The notes under the pieces: model-generated
Databases searched by the model: none
Told to the model about the DNA's origin: nothing
Seen by the model: the letters and a program-made list of their open reading frames with translations, nothing else
Position numbers and translations under genes: made by a program
Assembly: GCA_023391425.1 (NCBI GenBank)
Contig: JAEWAX010000053.1
Coordinates: forward strand, 1-7,853
Reading direction: 5' to 3'
DNA from: Bacillota bacterium
GTDB lineage: Bacteria > Bacillota > Clostridia > Acetivibrionales > DSM-1351
Length of the DNA: 7,853 bases
Shown: positions 1 through 6,214 of the stretch, one piece after another
How positions within the stretch are numbered: the stretch's first letter is position 1
Layout of the letters: each line of letters opens with the position of its first letter

Positions 1-1
1 T

Positions 2-301
2 ATCTACGATGAAGTTGTTGTAAAGGCAGAGGATTTGGACTCTATTAAATTAACAAATCACGGAATAAGAAATAAAAATAATCATGGCTATATCGAACCA
101 AAAGAAGTTGAAATTACAGATAAAGCGATAATTAATGAGCTTTTAATTTTAACAATGGATGCAACAAATCGATACAATCCTAATGAACCTGACTATATGA
201 TTGAATTTGTTCAACAACGTAGCTCAAATGGGTTCAGTTTTTCAGTAGACTTTGATAAGGTTTCGCCAGAATTGCAGAGTTACATAGATAAAATCAAGTA
301 A
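2..301 (+). CDS. C-terminal part of an unrecognised protein (5' end outside window)
   Basis: The reading frame is open from the left edge (first full codon at 2) to a TAA stop at 299-301, giving 99 residues of the C-terminus. A TTG at 35 is in frame, but there is no convincing ribosome binding site before it and the frame continues upstream, so this is read as a truncated larger gene. The visible part is polar and soluble, rich in Asn, Asp, Glu and Lys. It has no membrane segment, no Cys and no motif I recognise. The last residues are ELQSYIDKIK. The stop codon sits inside the first copy of the repeat family at 296-472, so the end of the protein may have been set by arrival of that repeat. 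No function is proposed. Confidence 0.6.
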   Translation: MYDEVVVKAEDLDSIKLTNHGIRNKNNHGYIEPKEVEITDKAIINELLILTMDATNRYNPNEPDYMIEFVQQRSSNGFSFSVDFDKVSPELQSYIDKIK

Positions 302-472
302 ACTTGGCTTGTGGCGAGCCTCTGGAGAAGGCAGAAGCTTAGTATCACTTATTACGAGCTGTAGGCGAAGGCATAAGCTTAGTTGCACTTATACTTGTAA
401 GTTATAAAGTAAACTTGGCTCGTGGTGAGCCGCAGGCTAAAACAGAAGCTTAGTTGCACTTATACTTGTAAG
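296..472. repeat. Three-copy degenerate repeat with small hairpins
   Basis: Two longer copies begin with AAGTAAACTTGGCT at 296 and 407, a period of 111 bases. They agree at roughly 80% over about 60 bases. A shorter copy at 356-401 matches 427-472 over 46 bases with about 6 differences. The last 27 bases of these two, 375-401 and 446-472, are identical and begin AAGCTTAGTTGCACTTATAC. The copy at 417-431 folds as GGCTC-GTGGT-GAGCC. The matching stretch at 306-320 keeps the fold with a G-U pair in place of one C-G pair, which hints at a conserved RNA structure. The first copy includes the TAA stop of the upstream gene. No reading frame of useful length crosses it. The unit looks like a small dispersed intergenic element, but whether other copies exist in the genome cannot be seen here. 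Confidence 0.75.
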
Positions 473-650
473 GGAATAGGTAAAGATAACAAGTGTATAA
501 TTCACTTTAATAAACACCTTTTTATGGGCTCGAGATAGCACATTTTTATTACTGGATTGATTTTAGTTATTTATTTATAAAAACTGTATGGATAGTATTA
601 GTCATCCATACAGTTTTTTAATATTTTAACTTTCGCACTTTCCTACTACC
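302..650. other. 349-base intergenic region without a gene
   Basis: This stretch lies between the converging upstream gene and the ABC permease gene. It holds the repeat family up to 472 and the terminator hairpin at 579-618. Between them I see only A+T-rich sequence with a weak dyad (AAGTG at 491-495, CACTT at 503-507). A TATAAT at 496-501 has no -35 box at the proper distance. No supported open reading frame or known RNA was found. Confidence 0.6.
579..618. terminator. Bidirectional intrinsic terminator between converging genes
   Basis: The arms 579-593 and 604-618 are perfectly complementary over 15 bp (core ACTGTATGGAT) with a 10-base loop. The stem begins with five A and ends with six T, so it provides a U-run in both directions. 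It lies between the plus-strand partial gene and the end of the minus-strand ABC operon, and probably ends both transcripts. Confidence 0.88.
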
Positions 651-1391
651 TTACTCCTTGACAGGAGCTCTTCTCACCAGGAAATATGCTAAGCCTGAGA
701 GTAATGCAATACCTACCACAAGAGATATTTCAGCAATAAATGGATTGTGGTTTACTCCTGCTAATGTAAAAAATAGCCTTCCAATCCATCTAATTATTTT
801 TCCATCATTGAACATTTGATCTATTGCAGGTAGAATATTTAGAATCAAAGCAACAAAACCAACAGATACAATTATTTTTAACATCTTTGACATTCTGTAA
901 TACAGGGTAGTGATAAAATATCCTAAAACCATCGCAAATAAGTTTAGTGCTGCACTCCATACAAAACCCATTAATAGAACAAGTGGCGTAGATGTATCTG
1001 ATGCAAATCCACTATATATTAGTCTAAAGATAGTCTCATAATCCATAATAACTCGTAATATGTTCCCGTAGGCTGTGTCTATAGCCCCCATGATTGAAGC
1101 AATCAAGAGTGAACTAACCAAAAATCCATAAAATTGACCTTTTCTAGTAATTCCATTTGTTAATAAAAACAGGTAGTTTTGTTTAAACGAATTGAGCCCA
1201 CAGACGAACAAGAAAATTGCAGAAGCTATTTCAGCACCACCACCACCAAAATCAACTACATTACCGTTACTTGATATACTCACGATTGAAACACCAAGAA
1301 TAATGAATAAAGCAGCCATAATCCCATAAAAAATTAGAATACTATATTTCATTTCAGAAATATTATATTTTACAACCGATTTTAATCTCAT
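651..1391 (-). CDS. ABC transporter permease, last gene of a YtrA-type operon
   Basis: This 246-residue protein is strongly hydrophobic, with about six predicted membrane helices near residues 17-39, 52-70, 87-105, 136-162, 170-188 and 217-240, and a basic C-terminal tail (VRRAPVKE). That is the size and topology of ABC-2-like permeases. It has no ATPase motifs, so it would depend on the ATPase encoded just upstream, whose stop codon lies only 10 bases before this ATG. The ribosome binding site TTAGGAGGG overlaps that stop, indicating translational coupling. A GGGG run at residues 49-52 in the first external loop is unusual but in frame. The substrate cannot be deduced. Related GntR-ATPase-permease operons respond to cell-wall-active antibiotics or peptides in other Bacillota, and extending that here is inference. 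Confidence 0.85.
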   Translation of the reverse strand: MRLKSVVKYNISEMKYSILIFYGIMAALFIILGVSIVSISSNGNVVDFGGGGAEIASAIFLFVCGLNSFKQNYLFLLTNGITRKGQFYGFLVSSLLIASIMGAIDTAYGNILRVIMDYETIFRLIYSGFASDTSTPLVLLMGFVWSAALNLFAMVLGYFITTLYYRMSKMLKIIVSVGFVALILNILPAIDQMFNDGKIIRWIGRLFFTLAGVNHNPFIAEISLVVGIALLSGLAYFLVRRAPVKE

Positions 1392-1401
1392 TTTAACCCT
1401 C

Positions 1402-2253
1402 CTAAGAATTAGTCATATGAATAAATAGCTTTTGCAAATCTAGTTTTGAAACTTCTAGTCCATCTGGTATAGTACTTTGGTCAATTTTCTCCATGAGGTA
1501 GGCTGTTTTAAGTCCCCCCAGAGTATCTAATCCCAAAACATTTTTTCCTGCTATAAATTTATCAATTGCTGTTGCAGTACCAGATACCGAGTAACCTTTT
1601 GATAGAACCTTTTCTACTGAATCCTGCATAATAACCTTGCCGTTCTTTATAACAATTACATCCTCGATAATATCAGCTGCTTCTTCAATCAAATGTGTTG
1701 AAATGACTATCGTCCTAGGTTTCTCACTGTAATTCTGAAGTAATTCTTTATAAAACAAATCTCTATGATTTGCATCTAATCCAAGTACTGGCTCATCAAG
1801 AAGAATCACCGGCGTATTGCAGGATAATGCTACGATTATCTTGAAAATTGATTGATATCCTGTTGAAAGTGACTTTATCTTCTTGCTGATTTTAAGTGAA
1901 AACTTTTCACAAAGACCTAATGCATAGTTTTCATCAAAATTGGGGTAGAATTCCTTACTCCATTTGAAAGCGCCTTTGACTGTCATACTATCTGGATAGA
2001 AGTTCTTTTCTGACATAAAGTATATTTTTGATAAAGGCTTATCGTTTTCTATAACATTATCACCTTCTATCATTATCTCTCCCTCTGTCGGAAAGAGCTT
2101 GTTTGTTATAAGCTTCAAAAGTGTTGTTTTTCCTGCACCATTTCGTCCTAATAGTCCATATATTTTATTTTTCTCTAAGCTCAACGATACATTATCAAGT
2201 GCAACTGTATTTCCAAATGACTTAGTAATATTTTTTATCTCAATATAACTCAT
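1402..2253 (-). CDS. ABC transporter ATP-binding protein (YtrB-like)
   Basis: This 283-residue cytoplasmic ATPase would drive the permease encoded downstream. Visible motifs are Walker A GRNGAGKTT (residues 36-44), signature LSTGYQ (129-134, a variant of LSGGQ), Walker B VILLDEP (149-155), D-loop GLD (158-160) and the switch histidine H187 in STHLIEEA. In the Q-loop position the sequence reads FMSEKNFYPDSMTV, with Glu82 where many transporters have Gln; such variants occur in this exporter class. Residues from about 215 to the end form a C-terminal extension beyond the nucleotide-binding domain. The start ATG overlaps the stop of the GntR gene (ATGA) and is preceded by AGAGGG. With its neighbours it fits the YtrA-YtrB-permease architecture. 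Confidence 0.93.
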   Translation of the reverse strand: MSYIEIKNITKSFGNTVALDNVSLSLEKNKIYGLLGRNGAGKTTLLKLITNKLFPTEGEIMIEGDNVIENDKPLSKIYFMSEKNFYPDSMTVKGAFKWSKEFYPNFDENYALGLCEKFSLKISKKIKSLSTGYQSIFKIIVALSCNTPVILLDEPVLGLDANHRDLFYKELLQNYSEKPRTIVISTHLIEEAADIIEDVIVIKNGKVIMQDSVEKVLSKGYSVSGTATAIDKFIAGKNVLGLDTLGGLKTAYLMEKIDQSTIPDGLEVSKLDLQKLFIHMTNS

Positions 2254-2618
2254 TTATCAAACCCTCTTTCTAACATTTTTAATATATCTTCCTTGGATAT
2301 TGAAAGCTTTTTTGCCTCAGAAACAAGCGAAGTAATATAAGTTTCAAAGAAAGCCTCCTTTCGATTATCCAATATTTTTTCCTTAGCCCCTGTTGAAACA
2401 AACATACCTAGCCCCCTTTTCTTATATACAATACAATTATCTACCAACATATTTATACCTTTTAATGCGGTTGCCGGATTAATCTTGTAGTTGACAGAAA
2501 TCTCTGTTGTAGAAGGAATCTGTGTTTCCTCTTCATATGCGCCTGAAAGAATTGCGTCCTCAATTTCCTCAGCCAACTGCATATAAATAGGTTTATCAGT
2601 GTTAAAGTCTAGTTTCAA
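2250..2618 (-). CDS. GntR-family transcriptional regulator, YtrA subfamily
   Basis: This short, 122-residue regulator consists of an N-terminal winged helix-turn-helix (about residues 8-76: KPIYMQLAEEIEDAI, then IPSTTEISVNYKINPATALKGINML, wing KKRGLGMFV) and a helical tail of about 45 residues. It lacks the large ligand-binding domain of other GntR proteins, and that short layout defines the YtrA subfamily. The start is TTG at 2616-2618, chosen because GAGGAAGG lies about 7 bases upstream and the protein then begins MKLDFNTDKPIY, as relatives do. The nearby ATG at 2621-2623 is out of frame. It is the first gene of the operon, behind a strong promoter with an inverted repeat, so it probably represses its own operon. 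The inducer is unknown. Confidence 0.92.
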   Translation of the reverse strand: MKLDFNTDKPIYMQLAEEIEDAILSGAYEEETQIPSTTEISVNYKINPATALKGINMLVDNCIVYKKRGLGMFVSTGAKEKILDNRKEAFFETYITSLVSEAKKLSISKEDILKMLERGFDK

Positions 2619-2644
2619 AACATCACCTTCCTCAATTGGTTCAA

Positions 2645-2681
2645 TAGTTAATTACTCATGTAACTAACTATACAACTAACT
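2645..2681. promoter_or_regulatory. Candidate operator of the GntR repressor
   Basis: TAGTTAATTAC (2645-2655) and GTAACTAACTA (2660-2670) form an inverted repeat with 10 of 11 pairs and a 4-base spacer. A further half-site follows, since AACTAACT at 2662-2669 is repeated exactly at 2674-2681 (12-base period). The block covers the -10 box and the likely transcription start of the operon, the position expected for a repressor site. Assignment to the adjacent GntR protein is inference. Confidence 0.6.
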
Positions 2682-2695
2682 AAGGATAATGTCAA
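2667..2695 (-). promoter_or_regulatory. Sigma-A promoter of the GntR-ABC operon
   Basis: Read on the minus strand, a perfect -35 box TTGACA (2695-2690) is separated by 17 bases from -10 TATAGT (2672-2667). This predicts a start near 2660 and a leader of about 40 bases to the TTG start. The match is close to consensus, so the promoter should be strong unless repressed. Confidence 0.82.
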
Positions 2696-2894
2696 TGGAT
2701 TATTTACATTTATTTTCATATAATAAGAAAGATTATTAATAAATACTATTGCGGATTTTACCCTAGTGCTGCAGATGTGACTATTTTAAATGTGATTCCA
2801 CATTTTAAATACATAGCATGAGTCTAATGCCCTCGGATATAAGAAGCATACTTTCGAATAATTAAATCGTATAATACTTTTAAATAAGACATTT

Positions 2895-2929
2895 TAGCCG
2901 CCTCGTGAGTTGTACTCGCTATGCGGTTA
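2895..2929 (+). promoter_or_regulatory. Hairpin abutting the ribosome binding site of the phospholipase-like gene
   Basis: Arms 2895-2910 and 2914-2929 pair over 16 positions with two mismatches and two G-U pairs around a TGT loop. The outer part is TAGCCGC with GCGGTTA and the inner part GTGAGT with ACTCGC. The last paired base is the first base of the AAGGAGG site at 2929-2935. No U-run follows, so it is not an intrinsic terminator. It could protect the 5' end of the mRNA or affect ribosome access, or it could be a dispersed palindromic element. Confidence 0.6.
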
Positions 2930-2940
2930 AGGAGGATAAC

Positions 2941-3960
2941 ATGCCAAACCTAGTCACTCATTACCTTTGTGGGTTAGAGGCTATTAAAAATTTAGAAAAC
3001 GAAAATTGCAGAAAACTCATAGAGGAACATCAGAATGTGTTTAATTTAGGTGTTCAAGGGCCAGATATTTTATTTTATTATGGAGTATGGCCTTGGTCAG
3101 GAAAAGTAGAGTATCAAACTATTGGTCAGGATATGCATTCGTCCAAAGTAAATCTAGTATTCAAGGGTTTTATTGATTATATTATTAGACAGAATGATAA
3201 TGTCAAGAATATCTTAACGGTGTATCTAATGGGATATTTATGCCATAACTGTATGGATAGTATAGGTCACCCATATGTCTTTTATAGATCTGGTTTCAAG
3301 ACAGACGCTGATTCTAATGAAAATCTTTATATATACTATCATCGGCAGTTTGAGACCGCTATAGATGTACTCCTTTGTAAGATGCTTTTAAATAAAAAGG
3401 TACATGAAATATGTCCTAATAAGCTTATAGAGATAAGTAATACGGAGCAAAACATGATTAGTGAAATGTATGAGAGCACTATCAAATCTGTGTTTAATTC
3501 TAATGTTCCAAAGAAAAAAATAAGTCAGGCGATCAAGGAAATGATTCTAGTAGAAAGGTTACTCAAGGACCCTCATGGAATAAAGAAAAAAATAGTAGCT
3601 GGTATAGATCACGTGATCTATGGATTTCCACTTTATTCAAGTATTATCTTTCCACTGAAAATTACCGATGGACTTGATTATTTAAATCTTAAGAATAGTG
3701 AGTGGTGTATGCCCTTTGATAAAAATCAAAAAAGCACTCTTTCGTTCGTTGACCTTTTTAACCAAGCTTACCATAGGACACGAAGATTTTGTGATGTTCT
3801 CTATACCTCTATTTATAGTGATAATTCTAGCATTCCATATGTATTGGAATCATTTGGGAACAATTCATATTTATCTGGGATAGATTGTGATATACCAGTA
3901 AAATTCAAATATCAAGATATAATTTTTAAGAGCAACTTTAAAAAGGAGCGCCGTATCTAA
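2941..3960 (+). CDS. Zinc-dependent phospholipase C-like protein, cytosolic
   Basis: This 339-residue protein belongs to the zinc-dependent phospholipase C superfamily typified by clostridial alpha-toxin, which hydrolyses phospholipid head groups. Metal-ligand-like residues occur in the expected order: H7 (NLVTHY), D42 (GVQGPDILFYYG), H66, H102 and D106 (HNCMD), H110 (GHP), H134 and E138 (HRQFE). Unlike the secreted toxin there is no signal peptide, so the mature N-terminal Trp ligand cannot form, and no C2-like membrane-binding domain is recognisable. The true substrate is therefore uncertain. The start is ATG 2941 behind AAGGAGG with 5 bases between. A GTG at 2905 is in frame but lies in the upstream hairpin and lacks a site. 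The gene is monocistronic and converges on pfkA. Confidence 0.85.
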   Translation: MPNLVTHYLCGLEAIKNLENENCRKLIEEHQNVFNLGVQGPDILFYYGVWPWSGKVEYQTIGQDMHSSKVNLVFKGFIDYIIRQNDNVKNILTVYLMGYLCHNCMDSIGHPYVFYRSGFKTDADSNENLYIYYHRQFETAIDVLLCKMLLNKKVHEICPNKLIEISNTEQNMISEMYESTIKSVFNSNVPKKKISQAIKEMILVERLLKDPHGIKKKIVAGIDHVIYGFPLYSSIIFPLKITDGLDYLNLKNSEWCMPFDKNQKSTLSFVDLFNQAYHRTRRFCDVLYTSIYSDNSSIPYVLESFGNNSYLSGIDCDIPVKFKYQDIIFKSNFKKERRI

Positions 3961-3987
3961 TTAAAAATTAGTTTTACAGCACTCCTT
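3943..3987. terminator. Terminator hairpin at the convergence of the phospholipase-like gene and pfkA
   Basis: AAGGAGCGC (3943-3951) pairs with GCACTCCTT (3979-3987), with one mismatch. Inside lies a second small stem, CTAATT (3957-3962) with AATTAG (3966-3971), followed by TTTT on the plus strand. On the minus strand the outer stem runs into five T. It can therefore serve pfkA transcripts, reading into the end of the other gene, and more weakly the plus-strand transcript. The stop codon 3958-3960 lies within it. Confidence 0.55.
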
Positions 3988-4002
3988 ACCTTAATCTTAA
4001 AA

Positions 4003-4059
4003 TCTATTTAGTCCATATCTGAAGTCTAGTGTTAGCAATGCAGATATTGACTAAATGGA
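4003..4059 (-). terminator. Long imperfect dyad over the pfkA stop codon, terminator-like
   Basis: Arms 4006-4021 and 4041-4056 match at 15 of 16 positions (ATTTAGTC and ATATCTG blocks). Pairing extends to 4003/4059 with one G-U pair, and the loop is 19 bases. The right arm contains the TAG stop of pfkA (4051-4053) and its last codons. The minus-strand sequence after the stem, AGATTTTAAGATT, is only moderately T-rich, so it may act with the hairpin at 3943-3987 or mainly stabilise the mRNA 3' end. Confidence 0.5.
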
Positions 4060-5034
4060 CAAAATATTACTCAATTTAAGTAAATCTTGATCAATATCTT
4101 TTTTCATTGAAAGAGCTTCATCAATGTCTAAATCTACAATTTTGGCATTCTGTACAGATATAATCCTATTGGAAACTCCGTTCTTAAGCAGTTCAATTGC
4201 CTTTGCCCCCATAGCACTTGCCATTACTCTATCTTGAACAGATGGGCTACCACCTCTTTGGATATAGCCTAGTACTGTTCCCCTTGTTTCAATTCCAGTA
4301 AGGTCTTCTATCTTCTTTGCTAGTTCAAGTGCTCCACCTATCTTCTCTGCAACTCCCTCTGCAAGAATAATAGTATAGTTTTTCTTACCTTTATTTCGAC
4401 CTTCAACTATCTTTCTAATAATATCCTTGTCAAAATCAAAATCCTTTTCTGGCAATAATACTACTTCCGCACCTCCTGCAATACCTATATTCAGTGCTAT
4501 ATGTCCTGCACGACGCCCCATAACCTCAAGTACGCTACATCTCTCATGAGAATATGCAGTATCCCTTATTTTATCCAATGCGTCTTGAACAGTATTCATT
4601 GCTGTATCGTAACCAATTGTATATTCTGAGCTTGCAATATCATTGTCAATAGTTCCTGGTAGACCCATAACCTTCATGCCAAATTTACTAAAATCTCTAG
4701 CGCCTCTATATGAACCATCTCCACCAATAACAACAAGAGCATCCATTCCAAACGCTCTTGATATTGACATTGCCTTCTTCATTCCTTCCTCAGTCGTAAA
4801 TTCCTTACATCTAGCAGTTCGCAGTATTGTCCCTCCACGATGAATTATGTCAGAAACACTTCTAGCATTCATTTCAGAAATATCGCCAGCAATTAATCCA
4901 TTATAGCCTCTTCTTATTCCAAGCATTGTAAATCCATAGTATATTCCAGTCCTAACAACAGCACGGATAGCAGCATTCATACCTGGTGCATCTCCACCAC
5001 TTGTCAAAACTCCAATTGTTTTTATTTCGCCCAT
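4051..5034 (-). CDS. pfkA: ATP-dependent 6-phosphofructokinase
   Basis: This enzyme phosphorylates fructose 6-phosphate to fructose 1,6-bisphosphate, the committed step of glycolysis in the cytosol. The 327 residues match the usual 320-residue bacterial length. Motifs are TSGGDAPGMNAAIR (11-24), GGDGS at 104-108 (the Gly form of the ATP-dependent enzyme, not the GGDD of PPi enzymes), catalytic TIDND (128-132, base D130), R165, MGRRAGH (172-178), AEG with E226, and LGYIQRGGSP (255-264). E190 corresponds to the allosteric-site Glu187 of the E. coli enzyme. Position Y257 is His249 in E. coli, a sugar-phosphate contact, which is a notable substitution. The start is ATG 5034, with AAGGAGG 9 bases upstream. 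A longer frame from TTG 5076 would read through that site. It is transcribed in the same direction as psd but has its own promoter. Confidence 0.96.
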   Translation of the reverse strand: MGEIKTIGVLTSGGDAPGMNAAIRAVVRTGIYYGFTMLGIRRGYNGLIAGDISEMNARSVSDIIHRGGTILRTARCKEFTTEEGMKKAMSISRAFGMDALVVIGGDGSYRGARDFSKFGMKVMGLPGTIDNDIASSEYTIGYDTAMNTVQDALDKIRDTAYSHERCSVLEVMGRRAGHIALNIGIAGGAEVVLLPEKDFDFDKDIIRKIVEGRNKGKKNYTIILAEGVAEKIGGALELAKKIEDLTGIETRGTVLGYIQRGGSPSVQDRVMASAMGAKAIELLKNGVSNRIISVQNAKIVDLDIDEALSMKKDIDQDLLKLSNILSI

Positions 5035-5043
5035 AAAATTAAG

Positions 5044-5160
5044 CCTCCTTAAGACCATGTTAAACTTTAATTGCAAATATTGTATATAACTTATCTAATT
5101 GCTGGTCTTCTCCTTTGAAGCCCCAAATACAAATCTAATTTGTATTAAAAAAAATCCAAT
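5044..5160 (-). promoter_or_regulatory. Structured pfkA leader
   Basis: The predicted untranslated leader contains a perfect 9-bp stem with a 3-base loop (5126-5134 with 5138-5146, AATACAAAT). It also has a long-range pair, AAGACCA (5051-5057) with TGGTCTT (5103-5109), whose arm touches the AAGGAGG at 5044-5050. An SD-like AAAGGAG (about 5112-5118) lies well upstream of the start. No known riboswitch class is recognised. A post-transcriptional role is possible but unproven. Confidence 0.35.
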
Positions 5161-5167
5161 TGAATTT

Positions 5168-5196
5168 ATTATAAACCAATATAAAATTATAAACAA
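5168..5196 (-). promoter_or_regulatory. Candidate pfkA promoter
   Basis: On the minus strand TTGTTT (5196-5191) is followed after 17 bases by a perfect TATAAT (5173-5168). This would start transcription near 5161 and give a leader of about 126 bases, so pfkA need not depend on the psd transcript. Confidence 0.62.
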
Positions 5197-5247
5197 TATA
5201 ATAGTTAGTTTTTAAAAATGTTTTTAATGCTGCAAAAGTTGAGCTAT

Positions 5248-6144
5248 CTAAGTTAATAACACTCTACTACCTACCGTTTCCCCCGCTATAACTTTAGTTT
5301 CAAAACCGTCATAAGTTTGTTCTATTATGTCCGTATCTATTATTACACTATTCTTCTTAAAAAAAAGCAAAACTGTTGAGCCGCCAAACTTAAAGTAACC
5401 TTTCTCGTCTCCCCTTTGAATTCTATGACCAGGAGCAAAGGTCTGTACAATTGAACCAACAGAGGTTGCTCCTACCTCAACATACAAAACGTCTCCGAAA
5501 TTATCTGTTTTGAATATGCTGTATTCTCTCTTGTTCCTACAAAAAACCTCTGGAATCTTTCTTAATGCTACAGGATTCACCGAGTAGTATTCCCCTTTAA
5601 CCTTTTTTGGTGCGTCGCAACTACCACTGTCAAAAAAGTGGAATCTGTGATAATCTACAGGACATAGCCTCAAAATCAGATATGTCCCACCCTGATACTC
5701 TTTGGCTAGCTCTTCACTTTGTAATAACTCGGAAAGGCTATAGTTCATGCCCTTTATTTGTATAATGTCTTTGTAGTTTATATCATTCCACGCCTGTAAA
5801 CGCCCATCACCTGGCGAAAGCAGTTTATCCGCTGGCTTATCAAAGCTTCTAGCATCAGTTTTTAGCTTTCTAGCAAAAAAATCATTAAAGCTACTGAAAT
5901 CTTCAAAATTATTTACACACTCTTTCATATCAATTGAGAAATTTTCAGCAAACTTCGTAATACTCTTTTTGCTAAGTCTTAAATCACAAAAAAATCCTGT
6001 TATAGCAGAATATATTTTCCGTTTTACCAGCAGTTCAAGACCAATATTACCAACCTTTGTTGAATACAAGGCATCAAGTAATTTGCCACCAGCTACCTTC
6101 TCAATATCATATTGCTTTGTCTTTCTATTATATATTTTAATCAT
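5248..6144 (-). CDS. psd: Phosphatidylserine decarboxylase proenzyme
   Basis: This enzyme makes phosphatidylethanolamine from phosphatidylserine at the membrane. The 298-residue proenzyme should cleave itself between G255 and S256 in FGGST (253-257). That leaves a large beta chain and a short alpha chain of 43 residues with a pyruvoyl group at its start. GGST instead of LGST is the form found in the clostridial branch of the family. The other catalytic residues are visible: D113 in SPGDGRL and H166/H169 in PVDYHRFHFF. FNDFFARKLK (86-95) is also typical of this branch. The amphipathic stretch near 35-55 may aid membrane contact, and there is no signal peptide. ATG 6144 is preceded only by a weak AAAAGAG site. 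No phosphatidylserine synthase gene is adjacent. No clear terminator separates it from pfkA, so some read-through into pfkA is possible. Confidence 0.95.
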   Translation of the reverse strand: MIKIYNRKTKQYDIEKVAGGKLLDALYSTKVGNIGLELLVKRKIYSAITGFFCDLRLSKKSITKFAENFSIDMKECVNNFEDFSSFNDFFARKLKTDARSFDKPADKLLSPGDGRLQAWNDINYKDIIQIKGMNYSLSELLQSEELAKEYQGGTYLILRLCPVDYHRFHFFDSGSCDAPKKVKGEYYSVNPVALRKIPEVFCRNKREYSIFKTDNFGDVLYVEVGATSVGSIVQTFAPGHRIQRGDEKGYFKFGGSTVLLFFKKNSVIIDTDIIEQTYDGFETKVIAGETVGSRVLLT

Positions 6145-6214
6145 TTTGTGCTCTTTTCTGTAAACAATGCAAGCTAAATTTTGCAGTTAGGTATGCACAG
6201 TTTTCCTAGTAATG

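Larger units (their letters stand above)
2619..2940. other. 322-base divergent intergenic region
   Basis: It separates the minus-strand GntR operon from the plus-strand phospholipase-like gene. Besides the GntR promoter and operator it holds a dyad with 13-base arms and one mismatch (2782-2794 and 2799-2811, centre TGTG-ATTC-CACA). There is a plus-strand TATAAT at 2870-2875 without a good -35 box, and the hairpin at 2895-2929. The dyad might bind a regulator of the plus-strand gene, but nothing in the window names it. No coding frame is supported. Confidence 0.5.

Noticed and set aside
296..472. CRISPR array
   Set aside because: Copies are uneven in length, differ by many bases and have no unique spacers of constant size.
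2703..2724. Plus-strand promoter TTTACA / TATAAT before the phospholipase-like gene
   Set aside because: The spacer is only 10 bases, too short for a sigma-A promoter.
2905..2940. N-terminal extension of the phospholipase-like protein from GTG 2905
   Set aside because: It lies in the hairpin, has no ribosome binding site, and the family start motif (MPNLVTHY) begins at ATG 2941 right after AAGGAGG.
3698..3883. 61-codon plus-strand frame inside the phospholipase-like gene
   Set aside because: Shadow of the real gene in another frame, with no ribosome binding site or recognisable protein.
4643..4843. 66-codon plus-strand frame opposite pfkA
   Set aside because: Antisense shadow of a strongly conserved enzyme gene.
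5035..5076. Longer pfkA start at TTG 5076
   Set aside because: It would translate the AAGGAGG at 5044-5050, and PfkA proteins normally begin close to the TIGVLTSGGDAPG motif, as with ATG 5034.
5219..5236. Terminator between psd and pfkA (TTAAAAA / TTTTTAA stem)
   Set aside because: The stem is A/T only with a 2-base loop and would be too unstable to stop transcription.
5969..6163. 64-codon plus-strand frame opposite the start of psd
   Set aside because: Antisense shadow. Its hydrophobic end reflects reverse-complemented A+T-rich sequence.
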